64,000 nucleotides of DNA from assembly GCA_944989445.1 (NCBI GenBank), contig CALYLW010000733.1, forward strand, positions 1-64,000. The letters run 5' to 3'. A model generated the notes under the pieces. It had not been told where the DNA came from and made no database searches. It was given only the letters and a program-made list of their open reading frames with translations. The position numbers and the translations under genes were made by a program. Every line of letters begins with the position of its first letter. Position 1 is the first letter of the stretch. Positions 1 to 11,667 of the stretch are shown here, one piece after another. The stretch is from Ampullaceana balthica (taxonomy: Eukaryota > Mollusca > Gastropoda > Lymnaeidae).

Positions 1-1944
1 GTGGGGGCTGTTGAAAACAGTACTGTTAAATACTTAACACTGCTGAAGACTTGATATTGTGCTACACTAAAGACATTTTCCGTGAACCTCTATGACAGAG
101 AGCTATTAAAAAGACAGCACATGTGCCTTTTTTATCAGCATGTGACTAGGCGCATGATGACCTAGCCAAAGATAGTGCACGCATTCCACAAATATTGACT
201 AAAACGCAATGACTTATTTATTTATGGTATCTTTAGCAGGAGGATGATTATGCGGGTTTGCTATTTACACTCTCTTCGCCAAACAACATCAGAATAGTTG
301 ATCTGTTCAAGGCAATGGGTTGTTATTTTGTTTAGTTGTCCTTCGAGTTATGTACCACATGAAGTCACAAACCCTTAACTCGTGCCTGTTTGAGGAGCTT
401 TTTTTGGAGTTGCACGCCGACCACTTGTCTTCTCTTGTACACATAGATAAAATGGTCATACAGAGGAGAATCCAACTCCAGTGTATTTAAATTACAAGAG
501 CCATTGCTAATATTTCTCTAAAAAAAAGATGTCCCTTCAGTGAAAAATGACTACTAATTTCAGGTTGGTAGACAAAGTCATTCTTTTAAAGCCAAACTGG
601 AGTTGTAGGGAAGGTGCTTAAACGGACGCATTTTAGATGTTTCACACAGAGACTGAGTTTGAAATTAATTCTCCCAGTTGGTTCACGCTCACTAGCTTTT
701 GCTTTTAAAAGAATTTTAGTGTTAGTTGCCATTCAAAACGGAACCAATAAATGGTAAAGAATGAAATGACTCCAAGTCACATTTGTCAACAAACCAGGTG
801 AATCTAGCATGTCTTTGCAATAAGATCAACTGTTGTAGATTGAAAATGACAACGGCATTTAAAGTACGTTCGATAAAACAACTCTACCATTGTTCTCGAT
901 TTAATTCATGGCTAAAAATCTTGAGATTAATCAGATCACTTCTGCTGCAATCGCCCTTACAGTTTCTCCTATGTATGGCCTATATGTTCTCGGTGCAGAG
1001 GAACAGGTTCAGGGTTCTCATTGATTTAGCGTTGTAGTGAGTTGAAAATTAATGTTACATTAATTTTCATATTTATTTTTTGGTGTAGACTAACTGAATT
1101 TTAGTTTGAAGTCGTTTTGAAAAATAAAATAGCAACAAAATTAAACTATATTAAATCAAAATGAATTCTAATTTACATAATAAATGTTTACCCCCGTCCC
1201 CCACCAACCCGTCAAAGGGCAGCGGTTAGATTAATAAACGTTGACTTGGTGGAAGAGATAAAAAGGTTGGGTACCACTGATTCATGGCATTCTCAGTTTC
1301 TGGTTCGACGCATTTAAGGTCTTTCTATGTAACGAAATTATCAATAACCAATCCAGTTAGAATTGAGGCAATAATCCCAACTTTACTTTGCCGCCAAATT
1401 AGTATCACGGTTACTGCTGAATGCCTTGGCGATTAAAAAAAATGAATTGAAGAAAAAGAGACTCTCATCCCAATGTTTTTATTCATGTGTGTGCATCCAT
1501 GCCATCATTCTGAATATCCATGGCTTTTGGTAATCTTGTTTTCCGTGTACCTGTTTAAGTTCAGGTCACATGTACTATTGTTCATTTACCACATGGTTCG
1601 CAAAGTATTTCCCATTATTTATATAATATTATATGTAATAATAACATTGACATAATCTGAAGAAGGTAACCTAATACCATCCCAACGAAATTATTATTTA
1701 AAAGTGTAAATAAATGAAGTTAGTACATGTTAACACAATGAAATTAAAATGTTAAATTTCCAAAGTTCAAATGGTATGTGCTAAAATAATACATCTGTAA
1801 TACTATTTAATATATAAACAATGAATGATATGTCCTTAAACCAATTTTTGTCTATTGTAAATGCATTGTATCAACTGAAATTTTGTAAGTCACATAATGA
1901 TTTCTTTACACCAATGTTGTTAAAAGGCCTTTAAAATACTTTAC
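1..1944. other. AT-rich DNA, no gene recognised
   Basis: Short open frames occur on both strands (for example near 783-1037 and 1473-1655), but none shows a domain, splice pattern or family resemblance. A cytosine-rich stretch lies near 1191-1210. The block is probably intronic or 3' flank of the minus-strand gene whose candidate exons start at 1945. Confidence 0.5.
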
Positions 1945-2130
1945 TTGTTCAAAAAATGATTCCAACTCCTTGCGAATCTCTAGCAACAGAATGTCTTCCT
2001 CAGCAACATCGTTGTCCAAATGTAAGACACATGTGAATAAAAACTGGTCGACACCGGGCAGCAAGCCACTTTTACAGGATGTGTTTGAATCTTGTTGGTT
2101 GTAGTCAATCAGCACAATGTCATCAGCGGC
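1945..2130 (-). CDS. Candidate internal exon, function unknown
   Basis: On the minus strand an open stretch of about 60 codons is bounded on its downstream side by a strong donor, GTAAAG, just after codons reading SFFEQ. On its upstream side there are acceptor-like AGs (cttcag or tttag) before codons reading AADD. The peptide is acidic and not low-complexity, with two cysteines about 16 residues apart (TSCKSG and FTCVLH), and it is less AT-rich than its flanks. I do not recognise the family. It lies on the same strand as, and about 11.5 kb downstream of, the C-type lectin exons, so it could be part of the same transcript or of another gene extending off the left edge. The upstream boundary is uncertain by about 15 bases. 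Transcript data would settle it. Confidence 0.4.
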
Positions 2131-2322
2131 TAAATAAACTGAAGTAAACATTCACATAAATACATGTTTAATCTTAATTTTCTTTAAAGTTTTTTAATGT
2201 TCTCAAAAGTTGTATATAATCAAAACAAGGATGAAAAATAAATATACTTAATCAGATATTTATTCAGATTAAATTATTCAGATGTAAATTTCTACATTAA
2301 GAAATACAACCACTAGTTTTAC

Positions 2323-2425
2323 TAATGTATTCGGAATAGGAATAGGAAGGGGGTCATTGCGAGTTGTTTGAGTCATGTTTCTTTCCCATCGGTCAATGGG
2401 AAACTCTGAATCTGCATCCAGGTCA
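2323..2425 (-). CDS. Candidate internal exon, function unknown
   Basis: A minus-strand open stretch encodes a hydrophilic, non-repetitive peptide containing DADSEFPIDRWERN and a proline-rich PIPIPN end. A possible acceptor (ttattaag) and a weak donor (GTAAAA) bound it; an alternative acceptor is gatgcag about 13 bases further in. Base composition is less AT-rich than the surrounding intron-like DNA. No family recognised. It sits about 190 bases upstream, in the minus direction, of the candidate exon at 1945-2130, a plausible exon-intron spacing. The phases of these two exons and of the one at 3484-3557 could not be made to join without choosing weaker sites, so the model is tentative. Confidence 0.33.
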
Positions 2426-3483
2426 CTTAATAAATACAGTAATATTTTAAATAATCTCCTAAATATAAGCAATTTTCATTTTTATGATTTATTTTTAAAT
2501 GAGTGTTGAACATCAACGTAAGTTAACAAATCCCGTAAACAATTAACTGAAACTTTACTTCCAGTGAAATTCTAGAAGTTTAAGCTCTTTCAGATATTCT
2601 AAAAGAAAGATAAGTTGACACGGTTTAGAACAAAAACAATTAAATATAACAAAAACAACTTTTATCCAAAGAACAAATTACACATTGTTTAAACTTTAAT
2701 TAATCTAGCCTTAGATATTTGAAAACAAACTATTTTCCAGTTAATGTTTAAATTTAAATAAATTGCTTAAATTTAAAATAAAAAACTTTTTTTCTTCTAA
2801 GTTTGTGAAAAGAATGAAGATTTTTTAAATAAATTTTTTATAAATTAATAGTTTCAAAACCAATAATTTATTGTAATATACTATACATGAATCATGTTAA
2901 AACTTTTTGCAATGTTTGTCATGTTTATAAATAGTTTTTGCCTAGTATGTATTGTAAGATATAAAAAGGAATTACTTACATATTAAAGCAAAGAATGCAG
3001 CTGTTTTCCTTAAAGAAACCAACAGAAGCATTCTGAAGAATTTAGTGTACCAATAAATTGCACAGTTAAAAATCACTGTAAATTAAAGTATCTTTTGTAT
3101 GTATATGTAATTTGCATGTTTTCTCCCAAACTTAGTTTTACTTAAACTTTGGTTGTTTTAGAAATTAATACTATTTCTAATATTATTAAATTATATTATT
3201 AATATTAATATTATTTATTATCATTATTATTTTTATTTTTAAAAAGAATATTAAAAATTGATGATAAATTGTTCACAGTAAAGAACATCTTTAATTAGCT
3301 TTTTTAAAAAAAATAATAACTTACTAAGACTAAGCAAAATCCTCTTCGAATGATATCACTATTACTGTATGCCAAATACACTAATTTCACTGGTTTATAG
3401 AATAGTCAACAAAAAATTTAAAAAGTATGCTTTCCTGAAATAAAAATCTAACACAGTAATATATTTTAAAATATGTTACTGAC
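2426..3483. other. Very AT-rich putative intron
   Basis: Dense A/T runs, including a TTATTA-type stretch near 3175-3245. No ORF or repeat family recognised. Confidence 0.5.
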
Positions 3484-3557
3484 CCTGAACTGCTGAGAGT
3501 TAATGACAAGAGCCGAATCTTGTGCTTTTGCGAGCATGACTTTATTATTTTCTTTTT
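3484..3557 (-). CDS. Candidate internal exon in phase with the lectin exon
   Basis: This 74-base minus-strand open stretch is flanked by an acceptor (ggactttag) and a donor (GTCAGT). It needs one base from the previous exon, then reads 24 codons and ends on a codon boundary; the peptide contains KVMLAKAQDSALVINSQQF. The last C-type lectin exon (13669-13893) leaves exactly one base at its GTAAGT donor, so the two are phase-compatible. The gap would be a ~10 kb intron filled by transposons. The peptide is hydrophilic with no recognised domain. Its short length means the splice-site match could be chance. Confidence 0.35.
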
Positions 3558-4618
3558 CTAAAGTCCAAAGTTGTTATGTAAAACTGTGTAGAGTTTTTAA
3601 GCCTTCAAATTGAATATTTAGCGAATTTCCCGTAAAGGGTGTGCAAATATTTTAAACCAATTACCTGTAATACAGACCCATTGTTTCTAGACACAATACT
3701 ATCGCAATTATTTTAACCTATAAAATTTCATATACATTTATTTCCTGTGATTATAAAAAAAATATGCAGATAAATATGTGATACTGTTCTGTTAGATTTC
3801 TGTATTTTTTAACGATTTAACTTTAGTAATATTTATATAATAATGTAATTTGGTTATTGATTTAAAAAGCAAAGAAAATTTCGAGAAGGTAGCGTTTTTT
3901 ATACAGTTGTAGGAATTTTGTCATGCGTTATTCACACAGCTAAGGGATTATTGTCGGGCATTATTCACACAGCTGTTGGAATAGTGTCTAGCGTTATTCC
4001 CAAAGCCAAACATAATGTGACAGTTATACTTACTTAAATTAGAAGCATACGGCATTATAATCTGTAGGTCATTCGGCTAATAGCTAATGTCTATTTTATT
4101 GATTTCGTAAATAGCCTTGCTAATATAGCCTAAACAGGAACATCATTATTCATTATGATTATTAAAGTAATTTCCCATAAGAACTGGGGCATTTAAAGTA
4201 TTACTAATAGTTTTAGTATTACTTTCTTTTACCTTTATTTGCGTTAACGTACTGACAAAAAAATCCATCGCTGGTGTTTAGTCATAACGTTTAACATTAG
4301 AACCGGTCATTTTGCTAGCTCTTGAAGTCAGTCATTAAATGTCTTGCCATTTTCTAGTAATCACCCCCCCCCCACTTTTTTTCATGATGATAAAATATTT
4401 GTATATGATAATGAATACTAATTTCTTATTACTGTTAATTAGTTATGAAGCATTGGAAATTGACAGCTATTGGTGTGGAAGGTATAAAAATACTTAAATC
4501 ATTATTTGAAACGTATTTAAAATGACTGGAATGTTATGATTTAATCAAATTTGACTATAACCTGAGCGGACCTGCATACCTATAATCATCAATACAATGG
4601 CTTTAGCTGTTATATAAC
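3558..4618. other. AT-rich DNA with a short degenerate tandem repeat
   Basis: Mostly featureless. Around 3918-4012 a unit of about 34 bases containing TTATTCACACAGCT occurs roughly three times in a row with divergence. A run of ten C lies near 4365. No gene seen. Confidence 0.5.
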
Positions 4619-5058
4619 TACTAGCTGATATACCCGGCTTCTCCAGGGCCAGAATTAGGGTCCTATTTTGTACCCCAACAATTACGACCCCGATCAATAA
4701 TGGGATCCCTTTCTTGGTAAAATCACTTTGCCCCCATACAATTCTACATTTCTTTGACTTTACGTATCCCATTATAATCCCGTCGTGTAACGGGATACCA
4801 TTCTTAAAGTAAATCCCTTTATCCTATAAAATACATATACTTTAATTGGATCACATAGCTCAGTATTATTCAATTGTGTAAAGTGATTCCGTTTTTTTAT
4901 AAAATACCTTGCCCTCATATGATTCCATACTTCATTTGAGATTTTATGATCAATTATGACCCTGTTGTTATAATAGAAAAGCTGGCAGTCATGGAGGTCT
5001 CATTATCCGTGCGAATCCTATTGACTATAGTCCATTTGAAAAGTGTTTCCTATTGCCT
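4619..5058 (-). repeat. Dispersed repeat family A, copy 1
   Basis: Begins with ACTAGCTGATATACCCGGCTT and continues for about 440 bases. It matches, in reverse complement and with only scattered differences, the plus-strand block at 36383-36832. Both carry spaced variants of GGGATCCCATTAT. The terminal motif resembles the 3' end of abundant invertebrate interspersed repeats, but no coding capacity is visible, so the class is unassigned. Confidence 0.75.
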
Positions 5059-5063
5059 GTATA

Positions 5064-8000
5064 CAGTGGCGTAGCTAGGGTCATCTGCGCCCGGGGACAT
5101 GACACGAAGTCTGCGCCCCTTCTCGGATCCTGGTGGCTCACCGAGCCCCCAAGAAAAATTTGAAATGTTACTGTTTACATGGTTCATTTTTTTCGAAGCA
5201 TCTGTTATTTTAATGAAATTGAATACAGACTAGGTAATAATCCTCTATACGATTCTTAAAAAAATTATTAGAAAAAAAAACTCTTCGAATTATGCATGAC
5301 TGGATTAGACATAGTCGATGCTAAGGAGTGCAAGATCACTCAGACAAACTTGTCCCATTGAAGCACGTAAATGAGATAAAATAAGATTTAAATTTTGCTG
5401 ACGGGCCGCTCACAGCTTGCAATTGAAATAGCAATTGTTAGAAGTATTTGCAGTGAAATTCGTAGATTCGGAAATATGTCATCTCCATATGAAACAATAA
5501 AACCTAAGGAGTTTCCGGTCGAACTTCAGTCCAGGTACTGAGATGCATTTTGCAGTCTTCGATGTCTGTACACAATTCATGACCATTGGCGTCAGTATCG
5601 TAAAAAATTCCAAAATCTATGCAATTTTGATGAAGTGTATCGACATTTTTCTCAGTGAGAAGACTTTTGACGTCTAGTAAAAATCCACAATTGGTGTTGA
5701 GGTTTTTTAGACGTAGACATGTAGGAGTCTTTCAATTACACTGTTCATAGCACGTGCAATTTCTTCTTCAGCAGAAAGTCCCGTATAAATTGCTAATTCT
5801 CCAGGCATCCTCCGATGTCGTCTAATCCTTCTGTCAACCTCGATTTCCAAGTTGTGCATCTTTTTTTTCCATTGTCTACTGCAACCTTGCTCAAATTATC
5901 ACGAATGTTGACAAGTTCTCGCTCCAGTGATACAATAACGTATGCTGCTTCCTTGAAATTCATAGTAGGATCCAGCAACCGTTTCTGGACACGATTAATT
6001 TTCCCAAGTATGTGTTCCAGAAATGTAACAAAACTAGGAAGTTATAGTTTAATATACATGCCACAGGGCCGGCCTTAGGGAATTTGGTAACTGTAATAGA
6101 TAAATAAAAAAACAAATACGGAAATAATAAAATTACACAATTTATTAAAAACTACCTGTATTCATATCTAAATCAACTAATAACTGAAATTTATACAGGC
6201 ATATTCGTGCAGATGTCATAAATCTTTAGCCAAAAAAATCAACTTTTCGTGCTTTGATGGCAGCAATAAATTGTGAATAATCCAGAGACTGGGCGATATC
6301 TCGTTCGATAGATACCATTACCGGAGTTCAGGAGTTATCGCATCATAGTCGGTCTCAAATAGTTTTTTAAAATTTATTTCCCCTTGGAAATTTCCGCCGA
6401 TGTAACAGTAATTAGAATTGTCAATGCTATACAAAAGGCTATAGCGACATTTGGAACATCAGTTTTTCAAACAATGATCATAAATAAAACGTAAAGCGTC
6501 AAGAGAAGTCAAAGCGTATTTGGAACAATGTTTGAAAAAATTTACAATTCCCGCATAAATCCTTCGGATCAATATCTGAACCAGATGCATCGGTGAGCGC
6601 AATATTGAAATACATGCAACATTTCAATAAATCGTTTTGGTCGAATTCAGCAATTTATTTGATTTTGTGCAGAAATCATAAAAGACCAAAGTGACGTTCC
6701 ATTTGCTCCAAACATTAAGTCAAAGACATAACTGCTTTATCTAAAAAAAATTAAACAATTCCACTCGATATTTTTCTTCTTTATCTGTCAATGATTTATC
6801 TATTTTTCAAAGTCGAACTGTTTGTGCACTTTCCGTCGTCTCAAGCTTGTGGCAGCTAAAAATATGATTTCCTTTGGTTCCATCTCTAATTCTTCAGCAA
6901 ATTCTCTGGCCGAAATTTGAGCGGTTACAAATCCATTTTCTTTGTATTTTTTTATGAACTCAGTTGCACTTTTTATACATTAAAGTGCAATGTCAAATCG
7001 CATGTCTTTCGGCTGCATCAATTGCTGATCATATTCATGTGAAACAATAATTCGTATAGATTAACCAAGTTACCAGAAATTGCATTTTTTTTTGGTGTTT
7101 CGCCAATCCAGTTGCTTCGGTCCTAGCTTTTGGATCGTTGGCATTTTCAGACACTTTCACCAATGCTTCGTACACTGCTGCTGTTTGATAACGAAAAATC
7201 ATAGTCATTTGCTTTTGGTGACCAGCATCAGATGTGCAGTACAAAATGATAGAGGACTATTTCGAATTATGAAATTATTTATATTTTATTTTCAAGGTGG
7301 CATCACCGATAAGATAAATTACCTCATTTTGAATTCTTTTGCCCTAGTAGTGATCATGCATTTCTTCGTTTTTTTATACTTCGGAAATGATCTTCTAGGC
7401 ATGAATCGTACTTTCCTAACAATTCAACCAATCCCAAAAAACGTCCATTTCCATTAAAAAATATTACATTTTTAAACATGCACTATTTAAAAATAATCGG
7501 TGAGTAAAGGTATTGCACTGATTGGGTGGTTCTGGTTATTTTGACCTTGGTCGTAGTTCGCTCTTTTAATATATTTTTTCTATGATTCCTGTGCGAGGCA
7601 CCCACTAATCGGAGGCCATAGACGGCTGCCTAGTTTGGCTATGGTTAAGGCTGGCCCCGCCTGCTAGCAAAGTTTCTGCCTCACTTCTGGTGAAATGCGT
7701 CAAATTTGCATCTTCTGATAAATTTTCCAACTGCCCTACTAGTTCATCTAGTCCTTCATTAAAAGCTTTAACAGTGTCTGATTGTGCACTCTAGCGTGTT
7801 TCAGACCCCTTATTCACTGTCATTGGCACAACTCTTTTTAATTCTTCCAAACAAGTTGTTGAACGAGAGAAAAAAGAAATACTTTCAACTGTTCCAATTG
7901 AAACGTGAAAACAAATTAATATTGTAAGTATAAACTGGTGGTGGAATTCTAATGGATCGAAAACGACAGCGATCCTCATACAGTATGAGGTTGCTTTTAA

Positions 8001-8157
8001 TGTCGTCTCTTTCTGTTCTATTAATATAATCAGCGTTTGTCTCCTACTGCTCCCTGGTCTCACTCATAGCAACTCACAGTTCTTTTTAAATAATGAGATC
8101 AGCAATCCTGCATTGTGGATGTGTCAATTATTTCTGAGTAGAGTGACGCCCATTAAT
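5064..8157 (-). mobile_element. Decayed hAT transposon (ZMYM1-like transposase), interrupted
   Basis: The left end CAGTGGCGTAGCTAGGG is a hAT-type terminal motif; a decayed counterpart (GTGACGCCCATTA) is near 8144-8156. The minus strand carries transposase pieces in order: around 7790-8060 a stretch with VESISFFSRSTTCLEELKR, then SETRVHNQTLLKLLMKD near 7750-7805, and after the nested insertion further pieces at 5790-5980. The final segment near 5290-5350 resembles the C-terminal dimerisation region (LSDLALLSI). This arrangement matches the transposase-like part of zinc finger MYM-type 1-like hAT proteins, known from family comparison. Many stops and frameshifts show that it is dead. An 8-bp TSD could not be recognised. 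Confidence 0.65.
6064..7659 (-). mobile_element. Second hAT element nested in the first
   Basis: Terminal motifs CAGGGCCGGCCTTAGGG at the left and the inverse of CGGGGCCAGCCTTAACC at the right form an imperfect inverted repeat. Inside, the minus strand has another ZMYM1-like transposase remnant: near 7035-7205 a segment with YEALVKVSENANDPKARTEA, then near 6840-6990 SAREFAEELEMEPK, and near 6330-6400 a possible C-terminal part. The outer hAT transposase resumes on either side, so this one landed later. Stops throughout. The flanking octamers are not identical, so the TSD is unproven. Confidence 0.6.
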
Positions 8158-9021
8158 GCTCTTTAAAAACAAAATAAAGCTCGTATTTGCAATTTTTAAA
8201 GAATGTTTTATCTTAACTTATCTTATCTGTTTACAGACGCTCCTTCTATACAGAAGATTATTGCGTCCTACGCTTATCTATGGTTTGTGTTTGGTTCTGC
8301 ATTTTTATTAGAGATTTAAATGTTGATAAAGTATTGGTTTTCCTGGTTTCTTCAGGCAACCCATTTCACGCCCGAATTCCGGACGGGAAGAACGAAAATT
8401 TGTATGAGTTTGATCTTGCATACGGAAAAAGAAAGGTGTTTTTATCCTTATGTCTATCTGAGAGTTGTATTAAGTTATCTTTGTGTTGTATTTCTAAATT
8501 AGAATTAATTAATTTATGGGTGATTACTACTTTGCTCTTGGTTCTTCTATGCTCTAGTGTTTTAAGGTTTAATGATTTAACTAATGGTTTTATTCTTGTG
8601 AGTTTTGAATATTCTCCAGTAAAGAATCTGGCAGCTCTTCTTTGAATTTGTTCTAGTTAATCAATGCTTTTCTTTGTTGGATGGGTCCCATACAGAAAAT
8701 GCATATTATAGTACAGGTCTCACCAAAGTGAAGTAGCATTTTAGTTTTATATCTCTATTACATTTGTTAATATTTATTTTTATAAAGCCTAATGTTTTCT
8801 TTGATATTTAATAACTTCATTGACATGGGGATTCCATGATAGTTTCTCATTTATTAAGACTCCTAAGTATTTTGCATCTTTAGTTTGGGTGATTTCTTTC
8901 AATGAATGTAATAGTTTGAATGTATTCGTTTCTTTTTCTTTGTTACTCTTAACAGTTGACACTTTTCTGGTTGGAAAGACATACTCCAGTTAGTTTTTCA
9001 TTTTATCAAATCATCTAGGTC

Positions 9022-10736
9022 TTATTGTAAAATTTTTCTATCTAGTTCTGATTTAATTGTTCTATAGATTATACAATCATCAGCAAATAACCTAACTTTT
9101 GTTCCTGTTGAGTTGTTGTTGGGTAAATCATTTATATAAATTAAAAAGAGTAAGGGACCTAGCAAAGTTCCTTGTGGAACTCCTAAGTTAACTTTTATTG
9201 GTGCAGATTTAGATCCATTAATTATTACAGTTTGCTCCCTGCCCAAAAGGAAGTCTTGGATCCAGTGATGTAAGGGACCTGAGATTCCAAAGTAGTTACG
9301 TTTTTTTAAGTAAACTAAGGTGGTGAACTTTGTCAAATGCTTTTGATAAGTCTAGTAATATCGTGTCTATTTGATCATTATTGTCTAAGCCTTTTGATAG
9401 TTCATCTATTAGACCTATTAATTGTGTCTCACATTATCTGTTTTTTCTAAAGCAATGTTGATGTGGGCATACGATATTATGTTTGTCTAGGTGGCCAACT
9501 ATTTTACTATATATTATGTGTTCTAATAATTTACAGGTGATACTAGTAAGTGATACGGGTCTGTAATTACCAGGTTCTGATTTATCCCCTTTCTTAAAGA
9601 GTGGAGTTACGTTAGCTAATTTCCAACCTGGGGCACTTTACCCTGGTTTAGAGAGGCTTGAAAAAGAACTACATGAAATGGGAATAGTTCATTGCTTAGT
9701 TCTTTTAATAACCTTCCAGGTAATTTATCTGGGCCAGTAGCTTTCTTTATTTTTAAGTTTGTTAGGAGTGAATGTATACCTATCTCGTCTACATTTATGT
9801 TAACTACCGTATATACTCGTTCTATAACCCGTTCGTTCATATGCCGACCCCCTGCTTTTGGAAGAGAAAAGTATTAAAAGTGTATAACGCGCTCGCAAGC
9901 CAACCCCCCAAAAATAATAGGACAGCTTAAACAAAATGGTACAATTTTTTTTTAAACTTCAAGCTAAATCGGTCATTATGATTGTTTACTTTGTACTGCC
10001 TATCTTTGTCTTTGTGCTCTTTGTTAGGCAAGGGTTAACGGTATTTTAAAAGAAATCTTTGATAAACAGTGGCGACGGCACGCACATTAAAATTCGTTGT
10101 TGAAAAAAAAATTAAAAAAAAATTATTAAAACTTTCACAAAAATAAATAAAATGATGAAAAAAAGGTAAGTGCAGATGTTTAATAATATAGTATAGCTTC
10201 TGGTAGAGCAGTCTAATTTTGTAGAATTTAGAAAAGAACCTTGATGATCTATAATAACAACACCGATATTCAATACCCAAGCAGAAATCACCTATGACCC
10301 GCTCAGAAGCCGACACCCCCACTTTTTCCCATAAATTTTGTCCAAAAAATTATATACGGTATTTCTTACATTTTATTTAAATTTAATAAAACTTCTTTGT
10401 CACCTAAGGCAGAGAATGATGATGCAAAATATGTGTTAAGGATATTTGCTTTAGTCTCATTATCATTATAGCTTTTATTATTTGAGCCTTTTAGTGTTGC
10501 TATTCCTGTAGGTTCCATTTTTTTAGATTTGATAAACGGACCATAAGTTTGTTATTGTTATCTTTAGAAATTAAATTGTTTATATATTCATTTTGGAGGT
10601 TTCGACTAAGTTTTTGTGTCAAGTGTTTAATCTTTAAGTACTTTTTGTGTATCCTTTTTGAATTGGTAGCCTTAAATTTCTTAAATAAGTTCTCTTTTTG
10701 TTTGCATAGCTTTTTTAATTTAAAATGAACCAGCAT
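9022..10736 (-). pseudogene. LINE linker and reverse transcriptase remnant
   Basis: The linker at 10500-10736 is lysine-rich (KHLTQKLSRNLQNEYINNL). The RT core includes KKATGPDKLPGRLLKEL near 9680-9740, a degraded palm region between 9350 and 9600, then GVPQGTLLGPLLFLIYINDL and the catalytic FADD in VRLFADDCIIY near 9080. This is the jockey/CR1-type signature. A MITE at 9805-10361 splits the N-terminal part. Removing it with one TA makes the flanking codons continuous in frame, though another stop remains. Several further frame breaks exist. Confidence 0.82.
9805..10361. mobile_element. MITE with CCGTATATA inverted ends, TA target
   Basis: The ends read TACCGTATATA and TATATACGGTA, giving inverted termini of 9-11 bases flanked by TA. 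Subterminal regions repeat the motif AAGCC(A/G)AC-CCCCC in opposite places. No ORF of significance. It interrupts a LINE ORF cleanly, which defines both borders. Superfamily not assigned; TA duplication is compatible with Tc1/mariner-like or ISL2EU-like elements. Confidence 0.75.
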
Positions 10737-11162
10737 TTGTTAATTTTATTTGAAAGTTAATTTTGTTAGAACATTCTCTTCCATAATATTTTTTTTTATT
10801 TTTGTTTATATATCTTTCCAAATTTCTTCTACTGGGCTATTTGTATTAAATTTACTTAGGAAATTTTGTCGAACGTTAGCCGCTGATTGGTGTAGTTTTA
10901 TGGAATTACATTTATTCCAAAGATATATTATTCTTCTAGGTATCTTATTAATTTTGGTTTTTATTGTATTGGTGACCCTAACAATATCATGGTTGGACAG
11001 TCAAGGAATTATTTTATAGTCTAAAACTAGTCCTGGTCTATTTGTTAGGAATAATCCAGTGTTTTATTTTTCCTATTTGCTTGTTTTACTATCTGTTCTA
11101 GGTTTAAGTTGTTTTTAGTGTTAATAAAGTGTTCGTTAATGTCTTTATTAGTTTGATGGTTA

Positions 11163-11640
11163 TCAATTGTATAGTTTTTTCCAATTTATATCTGGAAGAT
11201 TGAAGTCCCCCATAATCCAAATTTCAGAATTTTGATGATTTTCCTTTATGAAATTTAATTGACTACAAAGATTATTCATGTATTCTAGGTTTGTATTCGG
11301 TGGTCTATATATACTGCCTACAATAAGTGATGTTGAGTTTGGTGTAACTATTTTACATAAAACAAACTCTATATTAAAATATGATTGTGCATTAATTTCT
11401 TCAGCTATGGTATTTGATTTGATTGCAAGCAGCACTCCTCGATAATTGTCTGGTCTATTTTTTTAAAAATATTATAATTGTTGTTAAATATTTCTGAGTT
11501 ATATATGTTGGGGCTCAACCAAGTTTCAGAGCCAGCAATTATGTCTGGTTCTTCTGTTTTTTATAAGTAGCTCTAAATCTGGAATTTTATTTTTAATACT
11601 TTGGAAATTAATTATTAATGTCTTGAGAATGTTTTGATTA
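11163..11640 (-). pseudogene. LINE APE-type endonuclease remnant
   Basis: Minus-strand translation shows the endonuclease hallmarks NFQSIKNK near the start, then YRGVLLAIKSN, VGSIYRPPN and IMGDFNLPDINW, the last being the conserved GDFN catalytic motif. In LINEs this domain nicks target DNA to prime reverse transcription. Stops and at least one frameshift lie between 11436 and 11600. It follows the PHD-finger segment and precedes the RT in the expected order. Confidence 0.8.
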
Positions 11641-11667
11641 TTAGTATTATTAGATTTTTTATGGTTA

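Noticed and set aside
6064..7659. 8-bp target duplication for the inner hAT
   Set aside because: Flanking octamers (ACATGCCA and CCTGCTAG) share only some bases, so it cannot be claimed.
10035..10322. 95-codon minus-strand frame
   Set aside because: Inside the MITE that interrupts the LINE; no domain, low-complexity Phe/Tyr-rich.
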